From an uncultured Schlesneria sp. (GTDB lineage Bacteria; Planctomycetota; Planctomycetia; Planctomycetales; Planctomycetaceae): a stretch of DNA of 58,057 nt. The stretch covers positions 1 to 58,057 of the forward strand of contig CAILLA010000071.1 in assembly GCA_903834925.1 (NCBI GenBank). The letters run 5' to 3'. Shown piece after piece: positions 37,671-46,059 of the stretch; position 1 is the first letter of the stretch; each line of letters opens with the position of its first letter. Below the pieces are notes generated by a model. It did not search any database and was not told the DNA's origin. It saw only the letters and a list, made by a program, of their open reading frames with translations. The position numbers were made by a program, and so were the translations under genes.

Positions 37671-39092
37671 TCAAATATCGTAGTACATGGCGAACTCAAA
37701 CGGGTGGGGCCGTTGTCTCAGGGCGTCGACTTCCTTTTCTGTTTTGTACCAGATCCAGGTGTCGATGACATCCTCTGTGAAGACATCACCGCGAAGCAGA
37801 AACTCGTGATCCCGTCGCAAAGCGGCTAGCGCTTCCTCCAGCGAGGCGGGTGTCTTCGGGACATCCTTAAGCTCTTCCGGGGCCAGATCATAGATATCTT
37901 TATCCAATGGACGGCCGGGATCGATCCTTCTCTGAATCCCATCAATGGCCGCCATCAACATGGCCGACATCGCCAGATAGCCATTCGACGACGAATCAGG
38001 ACAACGGAATTCAAACCGCTTGTCTTCAGGACCTGGAGTATGAACCGGGATCCGGATCGCCGCGGATCGGTTTCGGCTGCTGTAGGTCAGGTTGATTGGT
38101 GCTTCAAAACCGGGGATCAACCGCTTGTAACTGTTTGTTGTCGGGCAGCAAATCGCCATCAGAGCGGGTGCGTGCTTCAAGATTCCGCCGATTGCGTGCA
38201 TGGCAATGTCAGACAATCCGGCGTATCCAGAACCAGCAAAAAGGTTTACGCCGTTTTTCCAGAGCGAAAAATGGAGGTGCAACCCCGAACCATTGTCGTT
38301 CCAAAGTGGTTTGGGCATGAATGTCGCCGACTTCCGGTGACGGGCCGCGACATTTTTTACGATGTATTTATAGAGAAGCAGGTTGTCGGCCGTATTCACG
38401 AGCGACGCATACTTCATATCGATTTCGCACTGGCCTCCCGAAGCAACTTCGTGGTGCTGAGCTTCGACTTCAACGCCGCAATCTTGCAGCATTAACATCA
38501 TTTCCGTCCGAACACCTTGCAGTGTGTCGGTCGGCGGAACGGGAAAATAACCCTCTTTGTGCCGAATTTTGTAGCCGCTGTTACCAGTCGGCTCGTTTCG
38601 CCCACGATTCCACTGCCCTTCGATACTATCGACGTGATAATACGCTTCGTGTTCATTCTGGTCGAAACGGACGTCGTCAAAAACGAAGAACTCGGCTTCC
38701 GGACCAAAGTAGGCAGTGTCAGCTAGCCCCGTCAGTTTCATGTAATTTTCTGCTTTGCGGGCAACATTGCGCGGATCTTTGGCATAATCCTCTCGCGTGA
38801 TCGGATCTTGAATGTTACACGTCATCGCTAATGTTTGAGACATGAACGGATCAACAAAAGCGGTCGAAGCTGCTGGAACAACGAGCATGTCACTTTCGTT
38901 GATCGACTGCCAGCCTCGAATCGACGAACCGTCAAAACTGAACCCGTCTTCAAAGCTCTTTTCCGTCAGGACAGTCACCGGAATCGTGAAATGCTTTTGA
39001 GTTCCGGGAAAGTCCATAAAACGAAGGTCTACAGCACGCAGATCTTTCTGCCGACACAATGCCAAAACTTCACGCGGGGTCATAACATGCAC
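37671..39092 (-). CDS. glnA: Glutamine synthetase, type I
   Basis: Makes glutamine from glutamate, ammonia and ATP; the main ammonium assimilation enzyme. The 473-residue protein (E. coli 469) has DGSSIRGW, GPEAEFFVFD, HHEVASGGQCEID, the ATP/Glu site NDNGSGLHLHFSLWK and the Tyr adenylylation region KDIYDLAPEE, so control by adenylylation is possible. Start GTG at 39092, with ATG at 39083 as an alternative; GGAG sits 9 bp before the GTG. It is separated from the M16-like gene by 71 bp. Confidence 0.96.
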   Translation of the reverse strand: MHVMTPREVLALCRQKDLRAVDLRFMDFPGTQKHFTIPVTVLTEKSFEDGFSFDGSSIRGWQSINESDMLVVPAASTAFVDPFMSQTLAMTCNIQDPITREDYAKDPRNVARKAENYMKLTGLADTAYFGPEAEFFVFDDVRFDQNEHEAYYHVDSIEGQWNRGRNEPTGNSGYKIRHKEGYFPVPPTDTLQGVRTEMMLMLQDCGVEVEAQHHEVASGGQCEIDMKYASLVNTADNLLLYKYIVKNVAARHRKSATFMPKPLWNDNGSGLHLHFSLWKNGVNLFAGSGYAGLSDIAMHAIGGILKHAPALMAICCPTTNSYKRLIPGFEAPINLTYSSRNRSAAIRIPVHTPGPEDKRFEFRCPDSSSNGYLAMSAMLMAAIDGIQRRIDPGRPLDKDIYDLAPEELKDVPKTPASLEEALAALRRDHEFLLRGDVFTEDVIDTWIWYKTEKEVDALRQRPHPFEFAMYYDI

Positions 39093-39421
39093 GAGGAAAA
39101 TCTCCGCAGAGCGTACGCGGTCATCTCAAAACTAAGAATACACTTCCACGATATGCAAACCCAATGCCGTCAAGCAAGCTGGAGGGATTCAATCAATATT
39201 CTTGTGCTGTGAAATCGGGCAGGGCGTCGAATTCCAGCAGCCGAACGAATTTGTGTCTATTGATGCGTTTTCGGCAAGGTTTGGGTGTGATCTTCATGTG
39301 CCACTGCTTGAACTTACTCGGTCAAGCAGTGCTATTTGACCGTTGTAACGAGAAGCCACTCCGTTCTACGAAGACTCCGAAGCAGTGGCACAAGATCCCG
39401 ATGTCGCAGTTTGCCAAGCGA
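39093..39421. other. Intergenic region containing cloverleaf copy B
   Basis: 329 bp. Beyond the 94-bp element no gene or RNA was recognised. Confidence 0.5.
39298..39391. repeat. Cloverleaf-forming dispersed element, copy B (94 bp)
   Basis: Begins GTGCCACTGC and ends GCAGTGGCAC. Closing stem GTGC/GCAC; arm 1 has a 10-bp perfect stem (CACTGCTTGA/TCAAGCAGTG). The middle arm and arm 2 are weaker in this copy, four matched pairs at the base of arm 2. Located between glnA and a membrane gene. Confidence 0.65.
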
Positions 39422-40318
39422 TTATGCAACTCGCCGAATGTTGCTGGCAATCACTACAAATCCAATTCGGCCTGATCGCGACGAATCCAGCGCGTGCTCT
39501 GATTTGGAAACAGCTGGACGTCGAACCGTCAGTCGAGCTCCGAACGGAAACGCCGCTGCAACTCGAATTTCCAGGCCATTTCCGTCGAGATCTTCCGTTT
39601 CGATCTTGGGCACATTTGCGAAAGGAGGACAAAATGAAATATGCACCGTCACATCGCGCTGGCCGTCTGCAAATTCGACTCGGACACCCCCTTCGATAAT
39701 TTCTCCGTCAACTATTTTTGAACGTTTCAACCAATGTGTGACATCGTCCGGCTGTGAAAAATCCGTTGAATCAGGCTCTGATTCCTCCGAAAATTCGTCC
39801 AGGATGGAAATTTGCGTCTGAGAGAATGGAACTGTCGGTTCGGCTTCACTGTCACTCTCACCCGCTTGTGTCCGAGTTTCTTCATTTGCGGTTTCAATCG
39901 GGTGAGAAATGTCGGCAAATTGTTCGCGGCCCTCGCCAACTTTCTCACGAGGGCCAAGACCCGACGAACGCCAGATTGCTGGTATCAAAACGGGGACAAT
40001 TCCCACGATGGCTAACCCGAAACTACCAAACGGTCGGCTTCTCTCGCTGAGGAAAATCGCCCACAAGGCTGCGATCAAGATTGAGATCGTAACCGGAATA
40101 TGTCTGCGAAATCCCCGATTCAATTGCCCTGGTCCATAATTATCACCAACAATTAAAACCGCCGCAGAGCACAAAACCGAAACCAGAATCAGCACCCAGA
40201 ACGACAATTCCGAAGAAACATGCGTCGCGGTTAACGGCATCAACATTATGAGAAATGACCAGATTCCGACCGCTAGAGGTCGGCGTGAGCCTGCAATTTG
40301 TGATCTCATCAGACGCAT
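39422..40318 (-). CDS. Membrane protein with acidic linker and C-terminal domain
   Basis: About 298 residues from ATG 40318 with GGCAGGG upstream; an in-frame extension to 40474 is unlikely. About four membrane segments lie in residues 15-125, then an acidic Glu/Ser/Thr-rich linker (SDSEAEPTVPFS), then a folded domain with GEIIEGGVRVEFADGQRDV and IETEDLDGNGLEIRVAA. The C-terminal segment FGARLTVRR is well formed. I believe related proteins recur in planctomycetes, but I have no function for it. It is divergent from the Hsp70 gene. Confidence 0.7.
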   Translation of the reverse strand: MRLMRSQIAGSRRPLAVGIWSFLIMLMPLTATHVSSELSFWVLILVSVLCSAAVLIVGDNYGPGQLNRGFRRHIPVTISILIAALWAIFLSERSRPFGSFGLAIVGIVPVLIPAIWRSSGLGPREKVGEGREQFADISHPIETANEETRTQAGESDSEAEPTVPFSQTQISILDEFSEESEPDSTDFSQPDDVTHWLKRSKIVDGEIIEGGVRVEFADGQRDVTVHISFCPPFANVPKIETEDLDGNGLEIRVAAAFPFGARLTVRRPAVSKSEHALDSSRSGRIGFVVIASNIRRVA

Positions 40319-40499
40319 GACATCCCTGCCGCAACGAATTTGTCCATCCGACTTTGACGAACAAGACGACAGTTTAGTGGAAATGGCGGCTTTGCGGCGA
40401 GATGAGTCTGGTGATAATAGAGAATGCAATCGAATCTTGTGGTACAACATTTGACTCGATTGAATCATCGACAAATAAAATTAGAAGGCCGAACGTCCA

Positions 40500-43400
40500 G
40501 TGACCGCAGCAGATCCGTCTCAACCCAGTCGATATGTCGTCGGACTCGATCTCGGGACGACGAACTCCGCGATGGCGTTCGTAGACACGACCGAAAAAAA
40601 ACGTCCGATTCACACCTTCCTCGTCCCTCAGGTCGTTGCACCTGGTCTGGTGGAAGCGCGTGAAACCCTTCCGTCGTTCCACTATCAACCGGCTAACGGA
40701 GAATTTCCTTGTGAATCGTTACGCCTGCCTTGGCCGGGAAACGAAAACCACACCGTCGGACAATTTGCTCGCGACCATGGGACACTCGTTCCCGGCCGAT
40801 TGATCTCATCAGCCAAATCGTGGCTCTGCCATAACGGCGTCGACCGGACAGCAGATCTCCTGCCTTGGCAGGGAGCCGAAGATGTCGACCGACTGTCGCC
40901 CGTCACGGTCAGTGCCCGCTATCTCGAACATTTCCGTCACGCCTGGGACGCTCAATTCCCCGACCACCCGCTTGCCGATCAGGATTTTGTACTGACGTTA
41001 CCTGCTTCGTTCGACGAAGTTGCCCGGGAACTGACGATCAAAGCGGCGAAGCAGGCGGGGCTGAATCGTGTGGTGCTGATCGAAGAACCTCAGGCCGCAT
41101 TTTACGCCTGGATCGATAAGCACTCTGAGTCGTGGGAGCAACTTGTCTCGCCGGGTCAAAATATTCTGGTTTGCGATGTTGGCGGAGGAACAACCGACTT
41201 TACCTTGATCCGAGTGCGAAGCGGTGCTGATGGAAAAATCCAATTCCATCGAGTTGCCGTCGGTGACCATTTAATCCTCGGCGGCGATAACCTCGATCTT
41301 GCGCTGGCTCATCACTTGGAAAACCGGATCAAGCCAGGAGGACAACTCGAACCACGTCAGTGGGGTGTTCTCGTTCGAAGTTGCCGGCAACTGAAGGAAG
41401 TCTTGATGGGGGAAAATGCCCCCGAAAAATGGACACTGACGATGCCGGGGAGTGGTTCCAAACTGATCGGCGGTTCGATCCAGATCCAGGTAACTCGCGA
41501 GGAAGTCGAATCATTATTAGCGGATGGTTTCTTCCCCGACGTGCCACTCGATGCAAAGCCCGCTGCATCAAAGTCAGGTTTTCAAGAGTTTGGACTTCCG
41601 TACGCATCCGATCCGGCGATCACAAAATATCTGGCATCATTCCTGTCAGCCCACCATGACGTTGCGGCGAACGACGAATTGATCGCGGGTTCAGTTTCAT
41701 CAAAGAATAATTCTCGATCAACGACCGCCAAACCACTAAACGGGGACGTTCGTCCGAAAACCCAACAACGCGGAGACGATCACCCTATTCGAAACCCATC
41801 TTCCGACGCGCATCAACCGCCTGTGGCGGCGGCGGGGGTGGCGGCGGTTTTGTTTAATGGGGGGGTGTTTGCTTCTCCTGTTTTGCGGGACCGATTGATT
41901 CGGGCTTTGGAACAGTGGTTTCGGGTGGATAATCCGAATTGGACGCCGATCGTGCTTGATAATGAACGGCTCGATCTTGCTGTGGCACGGGGAGCTGCTT
42001 ATTACGGAATGGTGCGGCGTGGAATTGGGGTCCGCATCAACGCCGGGCTCGCACGGTCTTATTATATCGGAGTTGAGGGTTCGGCTTCGAACCCGGAATC
42101 GCCGCTGGTTGAAACATCTTCAGATGTTCAACCTTCGAATGCGGTTGCAGCTGGACATTCGGCATTGTGCCTCGTTCCAGCGGGGATTGAGCCGGGGCAA
42201 GAGATCGATTTGACTCGGCATAAGTTTCAGTTGCTCGTTTCACAACCGATTGAGTTTCCTCTTTACGTTTCGAGTACCCGTCTCACCGATCGTCCTGGCG
42301 ACCTGATACCGATTGATCCCGAACAGATCAAATCCTTGCCACCGATTCGAACCGTCCTCAAGACCGGCAAGTCGAAAGAAGCCGCTTCGGTGGCTGTGAT
42401 CCTGAAGGCCAAATTGACAGAAATCGGTACGCTCGACCTTTGGTGCAGTGAAGTCGATGGCAAACGTTCGTGGAAGCTATTGTTCGATGTGCGATCTGCC
42501 ACTCAGACAGACGTGTCAGCGCATGACGCGTCAGGTGAACGCCAGGGATTGTTCGACGATGACCTCATTCAATCAGCAAGGGATGTCATTTTCACCACAT
42601 TCCCGATACCGACTGCTGACGCAGCAGCCAGTATCGAGAATTTAAGGCGTCCGCAACGCGCGAGCGACCTTCCTACGCCAAACCCATCTCGCGACGCGCG
42701 TCAACTGCCTATGGCGGCTGCGGCGGTGGGGAAGAGGCTGGTGGAGGTTCTGGCGCTTGATCGTGAGGAGTGGCCGACTTCGTTACTGCGTCAATTGTGG
42801 GAAGCGTTGATTGAATGTGAGCCGGCTCGGAAGATCAGTGCGCAGCATGAAGCCCGGTGGCTGAATCTGGTGGGGTACTCGTTGAGGCCCGGCTATGGCC
42901 TGGCGGTTGATGACTGGCGGTGTAATGAGACATGGAAACTGCTTCAGTCCAATCTGGCATTCGCAATCACGGCCTGTCGAGCGGAATGGTATATCCTTTG
43001 GCGACGGATCGCGGGGGGACTGACAGCCGGACAACAACAAGCCTTGTCGGCACCACTGATCAGCCAGCTCAGACAAGCCGTTCGACAACCGGGCTCAAAA
43101 GGGAAAGGAAGCGACTTCGGGAACAATACTCATGAATCTTCAGAACTGATTCGGCTGTTGGGTGCGTGCGAGCTTTTGCCAATCGCGATGAAACGAGAGC
43201 TTGGCGAACTCTTGTTGGAAATGCTGGAAAAGCCCAAGTTCGCGGCGCTATCTCCAAGCGGTTATTGGTCTCTCGGTCGAGTCGGCGCACGTCGTCCGGT
43301 CTACGGGCCTTTGAATTCGGTCGTTCCGGCAGACCTGGCATCACGCTGGTTGATGGGGCTCGTGAAACACGATTTCACCGAGCATCTGGTCGCGTTTGCT

Positions 43401-43601
43401 GCGATGCAGCTCGCCAGAAAAACCGGTGATCGTTACCGGGATATCGACGAATCGACACGAGGCCAGGTTCTGAAGACCATGGAACGAGCGGCAGTCGCCA
43501 GCCACTATCGAGAACTGGTTGCTCAGATCACCAATCTTGAAACGGAAGACGAATCGCTGATTTTAGGTGATTCGCTTCCCAAGGGATTGAGAATACTTTA
43601 A
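40500..43601 (+). CDS. Large Hsp70-family protein (DUF3731-like C-terminal region)
   Basis: The 1,033-residue protein begins at GTG 40500 with AGAAGG upstream. The Hsp70 ATPase domain fills residues 1-560: GLDLGTTNSAM (phosphate 1), VLTLPASFDE, DVGGGTTDFTLI (phosphate 2) and AVLFNGGVFASPVLR. A long helical C-terminal part resembles the DUF3731 group of bacterial Hsp70-like proteins. The protein is about 60% longer than DnaK and has no substrate-binding domain of the DnaK sort. Two in-frame insertions (near residues 422-447 and 718-743) share a DNA repeat. Likely an ATP-driven chaperone or assembly factor. Client unknown; no J-protein or GrpE gene is near. Confidence 0.85.
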   Translation: MTAADPSQPSRYVVGLDLGTTNSAMAFVDTTEKKRPIHTFLVPQVVAPGLVEARETLPSFHYQPANGEFPCESLRLPWPGNENHTVGQFARDHGTLVPGRLISSAKSWLCHNGVDRTADLLPWQGAEDVDRLSPVTVSARYLEHFRHAWDAQFPDHPLADQDFVLTLPASFDEVARELTIKAAKQAGLNRVVLIEEPQAAFYAWIDKHSESWEQLVSPGQNILVCDVGGGTTDFTLIRVRSGADGKIQFHRVAVGDHLILGGDNLDLALAHHLENRIKPGGQLEPRQWGVLVRSCRQLKEVLMGENAPEKWTLTMPGSGSKLIGGSIQIQVTREEVESLLADGFFPDVPLDAKPAASKSGFQEFGLPYASDPAITKYLASFLSAHHDVAANDELIAGSVSSKNNSRSTTAKPLNGDVRPKTQQRGDDHPIRNPSSDAHQPPVAAAGVAAVLFNGGVFASPVLRDRLIRALEQWFRVDNPNWTPIVLDNERLDLAVARGAAYYGMVRRGIGVRINAGLARSYYIGVEGSASNPESPLVETSSDVQPSNAVAAGHSALCLVPAGIEPGQEIDLTRHKFQLLVSQPIEFPLYVSSTRLTDRPGDLIPIDPEQIKSLPPIRTVLKTGKSKEAASVAVILKAKLTEIGTLDLWCSEVDGKRSWKLLFDVRSATQTDVSAHDASGERQGLFDDDLIQSARDVIFTTFPIPTADAAASIENLRRPQRASDLPTPNPSRDARQLPMAAAAVGKRLVEVLALDREEWPTSLLRQLWEALIECEPARKISAQHEARWLNLVGYSLRPGYGLAVDDWRCNETWKLLQSNLAFAITACRAEWYILWRRIAGGLTAGQQQALSAPLISQLRQAVRQPGSKGKGSDFGNNTHESSELIRLLGACELLPIAMKRELGELLLEMLEKPKFAALSPSGYWSLGRVGARRPVYGPLNSVVPADLASRWLMGLVKHDFTEHLVAFAAMQLARKTGDRYRDIDESTRGQVLKTMERAAVASHYRELVAQITNLETEDESLILGDSLPKGLRIL

Positions 43602-43609
43602 GCGGTCCA

Positions 43610-43675
43610 ACGATAGCCCGACGTGCAAGCGAGGGAGAACAAAGCAAGACCCTCTCCTGCACTTCGGGCTATCGT
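43610..43675. terminator. 66-bp hairpin with 26-bp imperfect arms
   Basis: ACGATAGCCCGACGTGCAAGC pairs with its near reverse complement ending CTTCGGGCTATCGT. The first 12 bp match perfectly. It lies 8 bp after the Hsp70 stop and before moaD. No clean T-run follows, so it may be a repeat element as well as a terminator. Confidence 0.55.
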
Positions 43676-43741
43676 GATACGGGGAAAAAGATTTTGTTTC
43701 GAACGGCAGAAAACACCTGAATATTCAGGGTGGAAATCACA

Positions 43742-43984
43742 ATGTTACAGATCAAGCTTTTTGCGAAAGCTCGCGAAGTCGTGGGACGTTCGGTCGCCGA
43801 AATCCCCTGGCTCGACGGCCAGACGGTTTTGCAATTGAAACAGGTTCTTGCAGAAAAATATCCCGGTTTGCAACCGATGATTTCGCGACTGCTGGTTGCA
43901 GTCAATAACGACTATGCCGCAGATGATGCGGCCATAAAAACAGGCGACGAAGTCGCTTGTTTTCCACCAGTCAGCGGGGGATAG
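43742..43984 (+). CDS. moaD: Molybdopterin synthase sulfur-carrier subunit MoaD
   Basis: Ubiquitin-like small subunit that carries sulfur as a C-terminal thiocarboxylate to convert cyclic pyranopterin monophosphate to molybdopterin. About 80 residues from ATG 43742 with GGTGGAAA upstream (GTG 43730 is an alternative). It ends FPPVSGG, the required Gly-Gly tail. MoaE, the partner, follows 248 bp later with a decayed repeat between. Confidence 0.92.
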   Translation: MLQIKLFAKAREVVGRSVAEIPWLDGQTVLQLKQVLAEKYPGLQPMISRLLVAVNNDYAADDAAIKTGDEVACFPPVSGG

Positions 43985-44013
43985 GGTTTGTCACACGTTC
44001 AAGTTGGTATTTT

Positions 44014-44095
44014 GTGCCACTGCTTCGGAGAAGCCGTGGCTTCGCTTTGCGGCGCTCAAAGAACACTGATTCGAATGATTGCTGAAGCAATACGA
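44014..44095. repeat. Decayed copy of the GTGCCAC cloverleaf element
   Basis: GTGCCACTGCTTCGGAGAAG starts like copies A and B. The first arm can pair GCTTC/GAAGC with CAC/GTG at its base. The right end (CTGAAGCAATACG) has lost the GTGGCAC. It lies between moaD and moaE. Confidence 0.45.
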
Positions 44096-44232
44096 TATTC
44101 CGGATTTTCAGACGCCATTGACCGTGAGATGTTCTTTTTTCCTGAAAACAAAAAAAGGCCCCATAAGACTTATAGGACCTATACGACTTATAAAATCGAT
44201 TTCCGTCAGCATTCTGTTGAATTGGACCGAAC

Positions 44233-44643
44233 ATGATCGAATTAACACACGTACCGATTGATTACCACGCGTTAACCGAATCAGTTCGGTCGTCGCAATC
44301 AGGGGCAGTCGTGCTGTTTCTGGGAACAGTGCGGGAAATGACCGAAGGTCGTCGAACAGTGGCACTGGATTACGAAGGTTATCCACAAATGGCCGAGACC
44401 AAGCTCGCCGAGCTTGAAGCCCAGGCCAGATCGAAATGGCCCATCGATCGAGTCGGTATCATCCATCGCTTAGGCCGACTGGAACTCGGCGACATCAGCG
44501 TCGCGATCGCCGTCAGTTGTCCCCACCGAAAGCAGGCCTTCGATGCGGGTCAGTTCCTGATCGATGAATTAAAGGGATCGGTTCCAATCTGGAAGCAGGA
44601 AAATTGGGATGACGGAACAACCGAATGGGTTCATCCTGTTTGA
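44233..44643 (+). CDS. moaE: Molybdopterin synthase catalytic subunit MoaE
   Basis: Large subunit that binds precursor Z and MoaD to make molybdopterin. The 136-residue protein has FLGTVREMTEG near residue 30, IHRLGRLELGDISVAIAVSCPHR, and the catalytic-region LKGSVPIWKQE near 115 (conserved Lys). Length fits the family. ATG 44233. It completes the moaD pair; the other moa genes are absent from the window. Confidence 0.93.
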   Translation: MIELTHVPIDYHALTESVRSSQSGAVVLFLGTVREMTEGRRTVALDYEGYPQMAETKLAELEAQARSKWPIDRVGIIHRLGRLELGDISVAIAVSCPHRKQAFDAGQFLIDELKGSVPIWKQENWDDGTTEWVHPV

Positions 44644-45086
44644 ACGAACTTCCCCCAGTGTTGAGAGCAGTCGTCACATCCTTCCTGAATTGCCTGATCG
44701 TCCTAATTTGGGCATGTGCTATGTCCCTCGAGCGGAAGTAGATTCCGAAAATTCGATACGTCTTGCGCTTGAAGTCGACTCGCTCGGTCGTCCGATACTC
44801 GACGAGTACTGCAGCAAGTTCTTTTAAAACAATGGGTGGTCAAGGCTCCTGCCGTATCGCCGGGTCGGTGAGCGCACCTTCTTCGCGGAACGGCTGGAGC
44901 CATTTCCTCCCAATTAACTTTTGCGGTGAGGCTGTCCGCTTTTTGTCGTGGAGATTTTCAGCATTCACACGATGTTTTGGCGCACGGGCTGAAGCCCATG
45001 CTACGGCTTTTGGGTCGCCATTTAGTTGATAAAAACCAACAATTCGCAGGCGCAACGTTAGAATTACTACTGAGGTCGCTTTCCAG
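44644..45086. other. Intergenic region, no supported gene
   Basis: 443 bp after moaE. It contains GGGCTGAAGCCC (44986-44997), a short palindrome with the look of a dispersed repeat. An open frame of 72 residues at 44609-44827 overlaps moaE and has no domain. Confidence 0.5.
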
Positions 45087-45902
45087 ATGAAAACCACCGT
45101 TTCTGAATTCGACGAACGTCGGGCTGCGGCACGTATTGCCGAACTTCAGCAACAGGTGCAGTCCCTACAGCAACAATTGCTGCAGGCTCAAAAAATGAGC
45201 TCTGTTGGTGTGCTTGCCTCATCGATCACGCATGAATTCAATAATATTCTGATGACGGTCATCAACTACGCCAAGATGGGTGTCCGTCATAAAGACGCTG
45301 CGATGCGAGACAAATCGTTCGAAAAGATCCTCGCCGCAGGACATCGAGCCTCGAAAATCACGACCGGGATGCTGTCGTATGCCAGGCAGCAGGGGGATCG
45401 TCGAGAACCGATGGATCTTATCCCCTTGGTTGAAGATGTTCTGGTCTTGGTCGAGAAAGACTTGCAGCGTTACCGGGTGAAGCTGACCACGAAATTCGAC
45501 GACCATCCGTTCGCCGCCGTGAATTCCGGTCAAGTTCAGCAAGTAATCCTGAACCTGATCGTCAACGCACGTCAGGCGATGGAACAGGGTGGTAATCTTA
45601 CCGTCTCAGTTCGTCAAAATAAGGAACAAGGTCAGGCTGAACTCAGCATCCAGGATTCCGGTTGTGGAATTCGACCGGAAAAGCTGCGCAGGATCTTCGA
45701 ACCGTTTTTCACGACGAAAACCGCTGACGAACAAGGACAGGGGGGAACGGGCCTGGGCCTCTCGCTGGCTCGTGATATCATGGAAGCTCACGGAGGCCGG
45801 ATTCGTGTAGAGAGCGCAGTGGGAGTGGGAACGACATTCACGCTGAAGTTCCCGCTCATTGCAGCACCGGTAAAACCGGTTGTTGCGCAATCAGTTCGGT
45901 AA
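45087..45902 (+). CDS. Soluble sensor histidine kinase, orphan
   Basis: 271 residues without membrane segments. An N-terminal coiled coil (residues 10-40, Gln-rich) leads into the H-box ASSITHEFNNILM with His49, then the catalytic domain: N-box VILNLIVNARQAM, DSGCGI, FEPFFTTK and GGTGLGLSLA. The NtrB-like H-box suggests a cytoplasmic kinase of the type that works with NtrC-like regulators. No regulator is adjacent. Confidence 0.9.
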   Translation: MKTTVSEFDERRAAARIAELQQQVQSLQQQLLQAQKMSSVGVLASSITHEFNNILMTVINYAKMGVRHKDAAMRDKSFEKILAAGHRASKITTGMLSYARQQGDRREPMDLIPLVEDVLVLVEKDLQRYRVKLTTKFDDHPFAAVNSGQVQQVILNLIVNARQAMEQGGNLTVSVRQNKEQGQAELSIQDSGCGIRPEKLRRIFEPFFTTKTADEQGQGGTGLGLSLARDIMEAHGGRIRVESAVGVGTTFTLKFPLIAAPVKPVVAQSVR

Positions 45903-46059
45903 ACGATGTTCACGAGACGAAGGATTAGAACACTAATCTGCACTAATCTCCGCTAATCAGAAAATTCAAGATTCTTTTAATTTCTCCTGATTCTTATTCG
46001 TGCGATTTGTCAGATTCGTGGTCAAAACTCTTTCGCGTTGAACTTTACAATACATTCCC

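Noticed and set aside
44609-44827. 72-residue open frame after moaE
   Set aside because: Starts inside moaE, no ribosome site and no recognised motif.
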